A DNA stretch of 64,000 nt from Paenibacillus albus (GTDB taxonomy: Bacteria; Bacillota; Bacilli; Paenibacillales; Paenibacillaceae). The notes under the pieces are model-generated. The model was not told the DNA's origin and ran no database searches. It saw only the letters and a list, made by a program, of their open reading frames with translations. The translations under genes were made by a program, and so were the position numbers. Shown one piece after another: positions 35,302 to 43,679 of this stretch. The stretch's first letter is position 1. The number at the start of each line of letters is the position of its first letter. The stretch lies in the NCBI RefSeq assembly GCF_003952225.1, contig NZ_CP034437.1, positions 6,236,001 through 6,300,000 of the forward strand. Reading direction: 5' to 3'.

Positions 35302-35354
35302 GGATCAGTACGCCTCCTCTAATCTTGGATGATTCCAATTCAACAACCGTTTGT

Positions 35355-35978
35355 TTACTTCGCTGCCCACAGGAAGCCGCGGCGCATCAGCTCAAGCGTT
35401 TGCGGCATCGCCACAATGTTCGCTTGGTGACCGAGCGAGTTGTAGTATACGCGGCCCTGACCCCATGTTTTTGTCCAAACGATCGGCATCAGCACATCTC
35501 CGAACGACGTGGTAGCATGTACCTTAATCGCTGGATCAACATGCATATAATATTTCTCCGTACATACTTCGAAATCGCCGATGCCCTTCGTCAGCGGATC
35601 ATCCTCGCTCACCATGTTCACATCGTAGATCACGCCGTCATTGCCCGGATGAGCAACCCACTGTCCGCCAACCATGTACTGATAGTCGACATCATTGCGG
35701 AACGAATCGCCCATACCGCCGTGGCAGCCAGCGATGCCGCAGCCGGCAGCAACAGTATCAAGCAGCGGACGAAGCTGCTCTTGCGTAATCGAACCCATCG
35801 TCCAGATTGGCACGATCAGATCAAGCGATGCCATCAGTTCTGCATCCGTATATGCATCCAGCGTATCCGATACGGTTACGTCGAACCCTTCTTCCTTCAA
35901 CACGCCTTCACAAATTTCTGCGACTTCCTTCGGCTGATGACCATCCCAGCCGCCCCAAACGATGAGTGCTTTTTTCAT
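35355..35978 (-). CDS. ThuA-like domain protein
   Basis: Class-I-glutamine-amidotransferase-like fold, about 207 residues. The core is LIVWGGWDGHQPKEVAEICE at the N-terminus, IVPIWTMGSITQEQL, and GIAGCHGGMGDSFRND with the nucleophile-elbow-like CHGG. ThuA proteins accompany Gfo/Idh dehydrogenases in trehalose and other sugar-oxidation operons; the biochemical role is unsettled. The first in-frame ATG (35990) overlaps the AGAAGG ribosome site, so the ATG at 35978 is preferred. It is framed on both sides by Gfo/Idh genes. Confidence 0.88.
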   Translation of the reverse strand: MKKALIVWGGWDGHQPKEVAEICEGVLKEEGFDVTVSDTLDAYTDAELMASLDLIVPIWTMGSITQEQLRPLLDTVAAGCGIAGCHGGMGDSFRNDVDYQYMVGGQWVAHPGNDGVIYDVNMVSEDDPLTKGIGDFEVCTEKYYMHVDPAIKVHATTSFGDVLMPIVWTKTWGQGRVYYNSLGHQANIVAMPQTLELMRRGFLWAAK

Positions 35979-36009
35979 TGGTGATACCATCCTTCTTACT
36001 AAAGTGTGT

Positions 36010-37185
36010 TTATCTCAGCTCTGAAATCGAAACCCAACGGCGTTCCTCAATCGACTTATCAACCGCTTCCAATACAGCTTGGCACTCTACGCCGTCCACG
36101 AAGTTCGGTACTGGCTGGCGATCTTCTTCAATCGCAAGCATGAATTCATGGAACTCATGAGTGAACGTGTGCTCATAGCCGATACTGTGACCAGCCGGCC
36201 ACCAAGCCTCGCTGTAAGCGTGTGCACCTTCTGTCGCATGGACACGGCGGAAGCCTTGTACGTCAGCGGCATCATCCGTGAAGAACACTTCCAGCTCATT
36301 AACGCGTTCAAAATCAAACTTGATGCTGCCCTTGCTGCCGTTAATTTCGAATGAGTTCGTGCAGCGGTGGCCAGGTGCGAAGCGAGTCGCTTCAATGCTG
36401 CCAAGCGCGCCGTTTGCGAAACGAGCAAGGAACAATGTCGCATCGTCAACGGTAACTGCGCCGCGCGGAGCATCTTTGTCCGCCTTTTTGCTAAGCCCCG
36501 TATTCAGCTCGCTTGAAGATGCTTCGAGTGGACGCTCTTTGACAAACGTCTCGCTCATGCCGATAACCTCTTTGATATCGCCAACGAGGAAACGAGCCAT
36601 GTCGATGACATGCGCGCCAAGGTCGCCGTGTGCGCCGGAACCCGCAATATCCTTCTGCAAGCGCCATACCAGTGGGAACGAAGGATCAACGATCCAATCT
36701 TGCAGGAAGAAGCCGCGGAAGTGATAAATTTCACCGAGCCGGCCTTCTGTAACGAGCTTCTTAGCCAGCTGAATCGCTGGAGCGAAACGGTAGTTGAAGC
36801 CAACCATATGCTTCACGCCAGCTTCCTCAGCCGCGTTCAGCATTTCAATCGAATCTGCCAGATTAAGCGCAAGCGGCTTCTCGCAGAAAATATGTTTACC
36901 CGCTTTAGCGGCTGCAATTGCAATTTCTTTATGCGCGTCGCTTGGCGCGTTGATGTCGACCAAATCAACATCGTCACGGGCAATCAGCTTGCGCCAGTCC
37001 GTCTCCGCTTGCTCCCAGCCGTATTGTGCGCGCGCTTGCTCAAGTGCTACAGGGTCACGTCCGCAAATAACAGCCATCTCTGGGCGAACGACCTTCGGGA
37101 AGAACATCGGAAGTGCGCGATAGCCATTGCTATGGGCCTTCCCCATAAATTTATAACCAATCATACCGACTCGAATTTTGCTCAT
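36010..37185 (-). CDS. Gfo/Idh/MocA family oxidoreductase, third member
   Basis: NAD(P)-dependent oxidoreductase of 391 residues, not closely related to the two downstream paralogues. N-terminus IRVGMIGYKFMGKAHSNGYR, EKP motif HIFCEKPLALNLAD, and GAHGDLGAHVIDMARFLVGD with the conserved histidine and aspartate of the catalytic helix. The GYKFMGKAHSN opening is typical of a Paenibacillus subgroup next to ThuA genes. First enzyme gene behind the LacI regulator (45-bp gap). Confidence 0.9.
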   Translation of the reverse strand: MSKIRVGMIGYKFMGKAHSNGYRALPMFFPKVVRPEMAVICGRDPVALEQARAQYGWEQAETDWRKLIARDDVDLVDINAPSDAHKEIAIAAAKAGKHIFCEKPLALNLADSIEMLNAAEEAGVKHMVGFNYRFAPAIQLAKKLVTEGRLGEIYHFRGFFLQDWIVDPSFPLVWRLQKDIAGSGAHGDLGAHVIDMARFLVGDIKEVIGMSETFVKERPLEASSSELNTGLSKKADKDAPRGAVTVDDATLFLARFANGALGSIEATRFAPGHRCTNSFEINGSKGSIKFDFERVNELEVFFTDDAADVQGFRRVHATEGAHAYSEAWWPAGHSIGYEHTFTHEFHEFMLAIEEDRQPVPNFVDGVECQAVLEAVDKSIEERRWVSISELR

Positions 37186-37230
37186 CTTCTCATTTCATCC
37201 TCTCAAGCGAATTAGGTTTACTTACATCAA

Positions 37231-38268
37231 TTAATCGCGAGTTTCTCTGAATACTTGGGATGATGCACGTTCAATCAGTCTCACAGGCAGTCTGATTTCG
37301 AAAGGGGCTGGCGATTCGTTCTCCGACATCGCATCGAGCAGCCGTGAAGCCGCTTCGCAGCCGACCTCGTAGAACGGAACGCGTATGGAGCTTAGCTGCG
37401 GCTCGGTCATCCGAGAGACGTCGGAGTCGTCGCAGCCGACAAGCGCAAGATGCTCGCCTATACGAATGCCAAGCTCTTTAAGTCCTTGCATGAGCCCGAT
37501 GGCCATCCGGTCGTTTGCGGCAATGACCGCATCCGCTTCGCCGCTCTCCACCAGCTTTGCAACCGCTTCCGAATTTCCGTAGCCGCTCTTTCGGCTATAG
37601 TTGCCGACGAGAACATGCTCAGGCTTATACGGCAGCCCTGCTTCCTTCAGCGCCTGCTGGTAACCTTTCAGTCGATCTAAGCTGTTCGAATACTCCGCCG
37701 GACCGTTCAAGAAAATGATGCGGCGATAGCCTTGTTTCACAAGATGTTTGCCTGCATGATAGCTGCCCATACGCTGATCGGCATCTACGGTGCTGAATGC
37801 TTCACCTTCGAAACGCTGATTGACCAGGCAGAACGGGAACTCTCCGTCTTTCAACTCTCGCAGTGCTGCCCGTTCGGAAGGAACGTCCTGTGCACCTAAG
37901 ACGATGCAGCCGTCAATCTTCTGCGTTCGAAACAAGCTGGCGTAATCCCGTGGCTCATGAGGTTCACGGAACAACAGCAGCAGATCATACCCCCGCTGCT
38001 TGGCCGTTATCCCAATGCCGCTTAACACTTCAGAGAAGTAGTGCGTAGAGAAGAGATTCACTTTCGGCAGCATAGGCAGGATGACGCCAAGGTTGCCGCT
38101 TCTGCGCAGCGCAAACCGCTGTGCCAGCGCATTCGGAACATACCCCAGCAGATTAGCCGCTTCCATAACCCGTCTCGCTGTTTCTTCCTTCACGTTATCA
38201 GCGCCGCTTAATACGCGGGACACTGTCGCTTCCGATACGCCTGCAAGCTCCGCAACTTTTCTACGAAT
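37231..38268 (-). CDS. LacI-family repressor starting at an ATT codon
   Basis: Sugar-responsive repressor, 345 residues with the start proposed here. The annotated-looking GTG at 38223 would cut the helix-turn-helix in half. In frame upstream lies KVAELAGVSEATVSRVLSG, the complete recognition helix, and the only usable start before it is ATT at 38268-38266, preceded by GGAGG (38277-38281) at exactly 8 nt. A periplasmic-binding-protein-like sugar domain follows (NLGVILPMLPKVN to the C-terminus, with VIAANDRMAIGLMQGLKELG). It heads the Gfo/Idh-ThuA operon and probably autoregulates through the operator at 38297-38316. Confidence 0.88.
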   Translation of the reverse strand: MRRKVAELAGVSEATVSRVLSGADNVKEETARRVMEAANLLGYVPNALAQRFALRRSGNLGVILPMLPKVNLFSTHYFSEVLSGIGITAKQRGYDLLLLFREPHEPRDYASLFRTQKIDGCIVLGAQDVPSERAALRELKDGEFPFCLVNQRFEGEAFSTVDADQRMGSYHAGKHLVKQGYRRIIFLNGPAEYSNSLDRLKGYQQALKEAGLPYKPEHVLVGNYSRKSGYGNSEAVAKLVESGEADAVIAANDRMAIGLMQGLKELGIRIGEHLALVGCDDSDVSRMTEPQLSSIRVPFYEVGCEAASRLLDAMSENESPAPFEIRLPVRLIERASSQVFRETRD

Positions 38269-38296
38269 AAGCCCTTCCTCCCTTCCATGTTACTGG

Positions 38297-38316
38297 AAAT
38301 GTACACGCGTACATTT
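38297..38316. promoter_or_regulatory. LacI-type operator upstream of the LacI gene
   Basis: AAATGTAC and GTACATTT are perfect inverted repeats separated by ACGC, giving a CG-centred 20-bp palindrome of the LacI type. It is 28 bp upstream of the ATT start. No second copy was noticed elsewhere in the window. Confidence 0.6.
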
Positions 38317-38327
38317 TCTCATGCAAA

Positions 38328-38369
38328 AAAGCGCCTGTCAATATGTAAGATTACGACTTCAGGCGCTTT
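38328..38369 (-). terminator. Terminator of the small membrane-protein gene
   Basis: AAAGCGCCTG (38328-38337) and CAGGCGCTTT (38360-38369) form a perfect stem; the minus strand continues TTTGCATG after a T run. It stands between the membrane-protein gene and lacI. Confidence 0.85.
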
Positions 38370-38380
38370 GTCTGATATTT

Positions 38381-38713
38381 TTAGAAGCTGTTCGGGTGCG
38401 GCGGACTCGGCGGCGGGAGCGCTTCGCTGCGATCCTTCGCGGCGCTGACCATAAGCATAATGGCTGTGATGATATGCATAATCATGCCGACAAAAGGAAT
38501 CCAGGCAACAACGGAAGTAATAATGCCGAGAATGCTGCCTCGCTTGGATTTATCCTCCTTCGAGCAGAAAACAAGCGTAACGATATGAAGAATTAACATG
38601 ACAAACAGCGGGGTCCACGCCATGGAGATCACGAATAGTCCCCCGATAATCGGAATGCCTAGAAAAGCTTCAATCCCGCCGGAAACCCAGCGTAGTACGC
38701 GTGAAGTTGACAT
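38381..38713 (-). CDS. Small membrane protein of unknown function
   Basis: A 110-residue protein with three to four hydrophobic segments (IEAFLGIPIIGGLFVISMAW, LFVMLILHIVTLVF, GILGIITSVVAWIPFVGMIM, IITAIMLMVSA) and a proline-rich C-terminus (LPPPSPPHPNSF). I do not recognise a specific family. The frame begins at a TTG at 38734 but the ATG at 38713, preceded by GAGGAGAG, is the likely start. It is flanked by terminators on both sides, so it is a single-gene unit. Confidence 0.65.
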   Translation of the reverse strand: MSTSRVLRWVSGGIEAFLGIPIIGGLFVISMAWTPLFVMLILHIVTLVFCSKEDKSKRGSILGIITSVVAWIPFVGMIMHIITAIMLMVSAAKDRSEALPPPSPPHPNSF

Positions 38714-38740
38714 ACTCAGCTCTCTCCTCTCCAATTAAAA

Positions 38741-38779
38741 AGCCGGCCAAGGACTTGTAAAAAGCGTCCTTAACCGGCT
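38741..38779 (-). terminator. Terminator of prfC
   Basis: AGCCGG...AAGGAC pairs with GTCCTT...CCGGCT across 38741-38779 with small bulges; the minus strand continues TTTTTAATT. About 35 bp past the prfC stop. Confidence 0.85.
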
Positions 38780-38812
38780 GTTGGTCATGCTTCAACCCTG
38801 CGACAGCGATAA

Positions 38813-40402
38813 TTAAGGTGCCATTTCCAAGAACTTGGAAGTAGGGTTCTTCTCCATTGCTGTCCGCATTGCGTATTCATTCTCGAATAGTGCAACATAA
38901 TTATCTTTCTTGTCCTTCACAAGCGTGGAATTGATCCGGTACTTGGTCGGGTCAATCTTATCATCGACAATCCAGCGAGCGAACTGGAACGTCATCCGGT
39001 GCAGCTGAATTTCGACGCCGTACTCGGCGCGCATCCGGTGCTCGAATACTTCGAATTGCAGCTGTCCGACAACGCCGAGAATCGTCTCGTCGAAGCCGCC
39101 TGACGAATGGAACACTTGAATCGTGCCTTCCTCTGTCAGCTGGTCGATGCCCTTCTGGTATTGCTTATGCTTCAAGGCGTTCTTCACCGTTACTTTTGCG
39201 AAAATCTCCGGAGAGAACGTCGGCAGCTCGTCGAATACGATCTCGCTGCCCTGCGATAACGAATCTCCGATCCGGAAGATGCCCGGATCGAACAAGCCGA
39301 TAATATCGCCAGGATAGGCATTCTCGACAATGTCCCGATCCTGCGCCAGAAACTGCTGAGGCTGTGCCAGCTTGATGTCTTTGCCGTTACGCACATGGCG
39401 CACGCTCATGCCGCGCTCGAAGCGGCCGGAGCAGATGCGCAGAAACGCGATACGGTCGCGATGCGCCGGGTTCATGTTCGCCTGAATTTTGAAGACGTAG
39501 CCCGAGAACTTCTCGCTCATCGGATCGACAGTCCCGCTCGTGCTCTGTCTTGGCGTTGGAGACGGCGCCAGCTGCAGGAAGTTCTCAAGGAACGTCTGCA
39601 CGCCGAAGTTGTTCACCGCACTGCCGAAGAACAGAGGTGTAAGCTCGCCTGCGCGAACCTTCTCATAGTCGAACTGGTCGCCTGCAACGTCTAGAAGTTC
39701 CAGATCCGCGATCAGCTGATCCGTCAAATAGTCGCCCGCCATCTCGCGGATGTGCGGATCGTTGTAATCCGCTACTTTCTGAACTTCGATCGTCGAATGG
39801 TCGTTCCCGTTGAACAGCTCCACCTGATTCTTCATCCGGTCGTAGACGCCGCACAGCTCGCGCCCCGATCCGATCGGCCAGTTCATCGGAACGGCGCGAA
39901 TGCCAAGCACGCGCTCCAATTCTTCCATCAGCTCGAAAGGGCTCTTCCCTTCACGGTCAAGCTTGTTGATGAACGTGAAGATTGGAATGCCGCGCTTGCT
40001 GCACACCTGGAACAGCTTAATGGTCTGCGCCTCGACGCCTTTCGCGACGTCGATCAGCATCACGGCGCTGTCCGCTGCAGTGAGCGTCCGGTACGTATCT
40101 TCAGAGAAGTCTTGGTGACCAGGCGTATCCAGAATGTTGACGCGATGTCCGCTATAGTCGAACTGCATAACCGAGGAAGTAACGGAGATACCCCGCTGCT
40201 TCTCGATTTCCATCCAGTCGCTCGTCGCGTGGCGGCTCGCCTTACGCGCCTTAACGGAACCCGCTTCACGGATGGCGCCCCCGAACAGAAGGAGCTTCTC
40301 TGTAAGTGTTGTTTTACCCGCATCCGGGTGAGAAATAATGGCGAACGTGCGCCGTCTCTCGACTTCTTGCTTTATTTCGTCTGCTATCGTAAGTTTACTC
40401 AT
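38813..40402 (-). CDS. prfC: Peptide chain release factor 3 (RF3)
   Basis: Translational GTPase that recycles RF1/RF2 after termination, 529 residues, normal length. G1 is ISHPDAGKTTLTEKLL, G3 DTPGHQDFSED, G4 FINKLDRE; the rest matches EF-G-like domains II and III. AAGGGAA precedes the ATG. It lies downstream of zwf with about 120 bp between them and has its own terminator. Confidence 0.95.
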   Translation of the reverse strand: MSKLTIADEIKQEVERRRTFAIISHPDAGKTTLTEKLLLFGGAIREAGSVKARKASRHATSDWMEIEKQRGISVTSSVMQFDYSGHRVNILDTPGHQDFSEDTYRTLTAADSAVMLIDVAKGVEAQTIKLFQVCSKRGIPIFTFINKLDREGKSPFELMEELERVLGIRAVPMNWPIGSGRELCGVYDRMKNQVELFNGNDHSTIEVQKVADYNDPHIREMAGDYLTDQLIADLELLDVAGDQFDYEKVRAGELTPLFFGSAVNNFGVQTFLENFLQLAPSPTPRQSTSGTVDPMSEKFSGYVFKIQANMNPAHRDRIAFLRICSGRFERGMSVRHVRNGKDIKLAQPQQFLAQDRDIVENAYPGDIIGLFDPGIFRIGDSLSQGSEIVFDELPTFSPEIFAKVTVKNALKHKQYQKGIDQLTEEGTIQVFHSSGGFDETILGVVGQLQFEVFEHRMRAEYGVEIQLHRMTFQFARWIVDDKIDPTKYRINSTLVKDKKDNYVALFENEYAMRTAMEKNPTSKFLEMAP

Positions 40403-40521
40403 CGTTATTCCCTTCGTCCTTTACGTGCCGTGGCTCTCATTTCGGTCAATCATCTTTGGTTCATCTTGCCATCCTTCAGCATATGCTTTAGGCACAACCG
40501 CGTGCCTTGGATTGCCTAAGG

Positions 40522-42087
40522 TCACTTCGGTCCGCCCGAAATCCAGATGACATTATCTTCAGCTTGCCCGTTCACCGGCCACCAGTGGAAGCCATCTGCA
40601 GCGAGCAGCTCTTCAGCGCTCTTCGGTCCCCACGAGCCCGCAGGGTACAATTCCAGATTGGAGCTGTCCTCGCGCCATGCCGCTGCGATACGGTCAACGA
40701 ATGACCAAGCCTCCGCCACTTCATCCCAGCGGGTGAAGTAGGTCGATTCGCCGCGAGCCGCGTCATAGATAAGGCGCTCGTAAGCTTCCGGCGTGTTGAT
40801 GCCGATCATGCAGCTTTGGCAGAACTCCATGGATACCGGCTGAACGACGTTGTCGACGCCTGGCTTCTTCGCATTAATCTTGATATAGATGCCTTCCATC
40901 GGGTTCACTCGAATAACGAGCAGGTTAGGCGCCAGGTCATGACGCTGTGCGAACAGCATGTTGTCCGGCACATTCTTGAACTCGATGACGACTTCTGTTG
41001 TTTTCACCGGCAGGCGCTTGCCTGTACGGATGTAGAACGGTACGCCCGCCCAGCGGAAATTATCGAGGAACACGCGAGCGGCAAAATACGTCTCCGTTGT
41101 CGATTCCGGACTAACCGAATCTTCCTGGCGGTAGCCGCTGAGCGCTTTATCACCGATTGAGCCTTCGCTGTATTGACCGCGAATGACGTGCTGATTCACT
41201 TCCGCAGCCGATTCGAACGGACGGAGCGAACGAAGCGCTTTAACCTTCTCGTCGCGGAGATCCTCTGCATGAAGACGGCTAGGCGGCTCCATCGCAATCA
41301 TCGCCAGCATCTGCATCGAATGGTTCTGCACCATGTCTCGTAGAGCACCGGACTTATCGTAATAGCCGCCGCGCTCTTCGACGCCGACCGTCTCCGACAG
41401 CGAGATTTGGACATTCGCAATATGTTTATTGTTCCAAAGCGGCTCAAAAAATGCGTTCGAGAACCGCAGCACTTGAATGTTCTGTACCATTTCCTTGCCA
41501 AGGTAATGGTCGATCCGATAAATCTCCGACTCCTCGAACACTTGGCTCAGCTGCTGGTTCAGCTCACGAGCGGATTCCAGATCGTAGCCGAACGGCTTCT
41601 CAATAACGAGACGATTCCAGCCTTGCGACTCCAGAAGTCCGCCATCGCGCAGGTTGAACGAGACAGGTCCGAACAAATTCGGCGCAAGCGCCAAGTAGAA
41701 CAGACGGTTGCCCGGAATGTTGAACTTCTCATCCAGTCCCTGGCTAAGACGCGCAAGCTCACGGAAGCCGTCTACATTATTAATATCGAGAGACATGTAG
41801 ACAAAATGCTCCGCAAACCGTTCCCAAGCTTCAGCATCGTCCGCCTTGTAGCGGCAGAATTCACCGATCGACTCGTGTACGTCAGCACGGAATTGCTCAT
41901 TCGTCCGCGGTCTGCGAGCAAGTCCGACAACAGCAAAGTTCTCGGCTAGCTTTCCTTCCTTATATAAGCTGAAAAGCGCAGGAAACAGCTTCCTACGCGC
42001 CAAATCGCCTGTAGCTCCAAATAAATAATAAACCGCACCCTCTGCGGCAATCGTATCTTGTTTGCTCACTTCGGTCATTTCCCTCAT
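40522..42087 (-). CDS. zwf: Glucose-6-phosphate 1-dehydrogenase
   Basis: First enzyme of the oxidative pentose phosphate pathway, oxidising glucose-6-phosphate with NADP. The nucleotide motif FGATGDLARRKLFPAL (residues 23-38) and the active-site RIDHYLGKEMVQN are intact; length 521 is slightly long because of the N-terminus. Starts at 42087 (ATG), 42078 (ATG) and 42069 (GTG) are all possible; GAGGGAA favours the GTG at 42069 by spacing. The usual neighbour gnd is not in the window. Confidence 0.95.
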   Translation of the reverse strand: MREMTEVSKQDTIAAEGAVYYLFGATGDLARRKLFPALFSLYKEGKLAENFAVVGLARRPRTNEQFRADVHESIGEFCRYKADDAEAWERFAEHFVYMSLDINNVDGFRELARLSQGLDEKFNIPGNRLFYLALAPNLFGPVSFNLRDGGLLESQGWNRLVIEKPFGYDLESARELNQQLSQVFEESEIYRIDHYLGKEMVQNIQVLRFSNAFFEPLWNNKHIANVQISLSETVGVEERGGYYDKSGALRDMVQNHSMQMLAMIAMEPPSRLHAEDLRDEKVKALRSLRPFESAAEVNQHVIRGQYSEGSIGDKALSGYRQEDSVSPESTTETYFAARVFLDNFRWAGVPFYIRTGKRLPVKTTEVVIEFKNVPDNMLFAQRHDLAPNLLVIRVNPMEGIYIKINAKKPGVDNVVQPVSMEFCQSCMIGINTPEAYERLIYDAARGESTYFTRWDEVAEAWSFVDRIAAAWREDSSNLELYPAGSWGPKSAEELLAADGFHWWPVNGQAEDNVIWISGGPK

Positions 42088-42206
42088 TCTCTGTTATGTA
42101 TTTTCACACAGGTACTGTATGTTCAATTTATGTTAGTTTAGCATATTGAGCTTGCAGATGCTATTCATGCTCCGACAAAATATCGCACCCCAGCTGGTAA
42201 AATTTC

Positions 42207-42980
42207 TTATTCCTGCTCCGTATAATCGCCCGTAATAAGTGGCACTCCAATGATGAGTTCGCGAGCGGCTTGTCCCGTTGTCAGAGCTCCAGCAATTTGC
42301 AAATTCACCTTTGCCGCCCCGCTCTGTACGCCGCTTTGCAGCGACTCGCTATAATACGTCAAGCTGGACGTATGGCTGTCGTCGTATGCCTCTAATTCCG
42401 CAGCTCCCGCCGCTGCCGCGATCCGATCAGGCGCATTTGCTTGCACCATTTCACCGCGAACCGTAAAGCCGCCTTGCAGAAGCAGACCAGCAGCAATTGC
42501 CGCATTTTCTACCTTCTTAACTTCATCCGCAATCTTCTTGTCATCTGTTCCTCTCACCGTATCCAGCAGCAGCACAAGCTCGTAAGGCTTGTCGGCCGTA
42601 TCACCCAATTGCCCAACCGGCTTCGAACGGACCCACAGCTTTAGCCGATCCGTATCGTTAGTTGCAGTAATATCAACAGGCGCGTCACCGTTCAAGCCGG
42701 TTGCCAATGTGAATCCTAACGCTGCAGCAAGCCGCTCGATCCCCTCAGCCTTCGCCCCGCCATCCCAGCGGAACGACCAGTGCGCCATTCCTGCACCGCC
42801 GACATAAGACGTATTGCTCCATTTCCACACTTGTTCAAAATCATGCGATACAGCAAGGTCGCCACTCGAGGTCACCGGTACATGGCGGTTATGCCACAGT
42901 GTCCAGGTTACGAGACTTAGCAGCAGAAGGACCACGGCGAGAATGCCACCCTGTGACTGTCGGCGGTATTTTGCTGGCAT
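42207..42980 (-). CDS. YwmB-like (DUF1779/TATA-box-binding-like) exported protein
   Basis: A 257-residue protein with an N-terminal hydrophobic anchor (GGILAVVLLLLSLVTWTLW, residues 11-29) and an extracytoplasmic alpha/beta domain. The C-terminal segment VNLQIAGALTTGQAARELII with VPLITGDYTEQE resembles the end of Bacillus YwmB. YwmB proteins are conserved in spore formers but have no established function. AAGGGAG precedes the ATG. It stands alone between zwf and the rightward coat-like gene. Family call is from the C-terminal pattern and topology. Confidence 0.65.
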   Translation of the reverse strand: MPAKYRRQSQGGILAVVLLLLSLVTWTLWHNRHVPVTSSGDLAVSHDFEQVWKWSNTSYVGGAGMAHWSFRWDGGAKAEGIERLAAALGFTLATGLNGDAPVDITATNDTDRLKLWVRSKPVGQLGDTADKPYELVLLLDTVRGTDDKKIADEVKKVENAAIAAGLLLQGGFTVRGEMVQANAPDRIAAAAGAAELEAYDDSHTSSLTYYSESLQSGVQSGAAKVNLQIAGALTTGQAARELIIGVPLITGDYTEQE

Positions 42981-43100
42981 CTAACACCCGCTCCCTTCAG
43001 TAAACTTATATCCTTATTAGCTGTAGGTAAACATCCATACGCACTTACCTGTAGGTGAATACACTGTCACAGGAACCCAAAAGGGGAGGTGTCATCGAAG

Positions 43101-43523
43101 TTGCAACCTATATATCCACTTCATGAAGATACGATTAAACAGTACTGCGGCATGCCTGTATGTGTCGTCACGAACGAAGGCGAGCGTCATGTCGGGATTC
43201 TTAGCCGGTGTCAAGGCGGCCGTATTATGCTGAATGAGACTGAAGCGAATATGAAGCAGAAGACTACTGGCACTACAGTCGGTCAGCTGGGTAAAGTAAC
43301 GAATACGAAGGTGAAGAAGAAAAAAGGCGGCAAGCCGAACAAAACGGCGGTAGAGGGCAAGTCTCAGGCGAAGGAAGCCGCGCAGACGCAAGCTTATTAT
43401 CCCTACGATACGAACTACTATGGTGATCCTTACTACGGGAATGGATACGGGTATAATCCATTCTTTGGCGAGGCGGTAGCGTTTGATCTGGCGTCCCTTG
43501 CATTTCTGTTCCTTCTCATATAA
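43101..43523 (+). CDS. Tyr/Gly-rich small protein, possible spore-coat component
   Basis: About 140 residues. The N-terminal part (IYPLHEDTIKQYCGMPVCVV through GERHVGILSRCQGGRIMLNE) looks like a small Sm/SH3-like barrel; a Lys-rich linker (KVKKKKGGKPNK) and a Tyr/Gly/Pro-rich segment (YYGDPYYGNGYGYNPFFG) follow, ending in a hydrophobic tail. Such Tyr/Gly stretches are common in spore-surface proteins of this group. The GTG at 43089 overlaps the GGGGAGG ribosome site, so TTG at 43101 is the likelier start. Function is inferred only. Confidence 0.55.
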   Translation: MQPIYPLHEDTIKQYCGMPVCVVTNEGERHVGILSRCQGGRIMLNETEANMKQKTTGTTVGQLGKVTNTKVKKKKGGKPNKTAVEGKSQAKEAAQTQAYYPYDTNYYGDPYYGNGYGYNPFFGEAVAFDLASLAFLFLLI

Positions 43524-43533
43524 TTCGGCATCC

Positions 43534-43587
43534 AAAGCCCATACCCTTTCGCCTGCAGCAGCTGGCAGACATAGGTGAGGGCTTTTT
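43534..43587 (+). terminator. Terminator after the Tyr/Gly-rich gene
   Basis: AAAGCCC (43534-43540) pairs with GGGCTTT (43579-43585) around a partly paired loop, followed by further T. Located just after the stop codon. Confidence 0.7.
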
Positions 43588-43679
43588 CATTGTTACTTGC
43601 AGTGATCTGACAATCGACAAGTTGGAAAATTTTATTTAAAATATGAGGTAGATGAACAATTGCGACCGGAGGGATTGCT

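Noticed and set aside
42120..42206. Riboswitch or T-box leader near zwf/ywmB
   Set aside because: No conserved riboswitch core or T-box motif was visible there or before other genes in the window.
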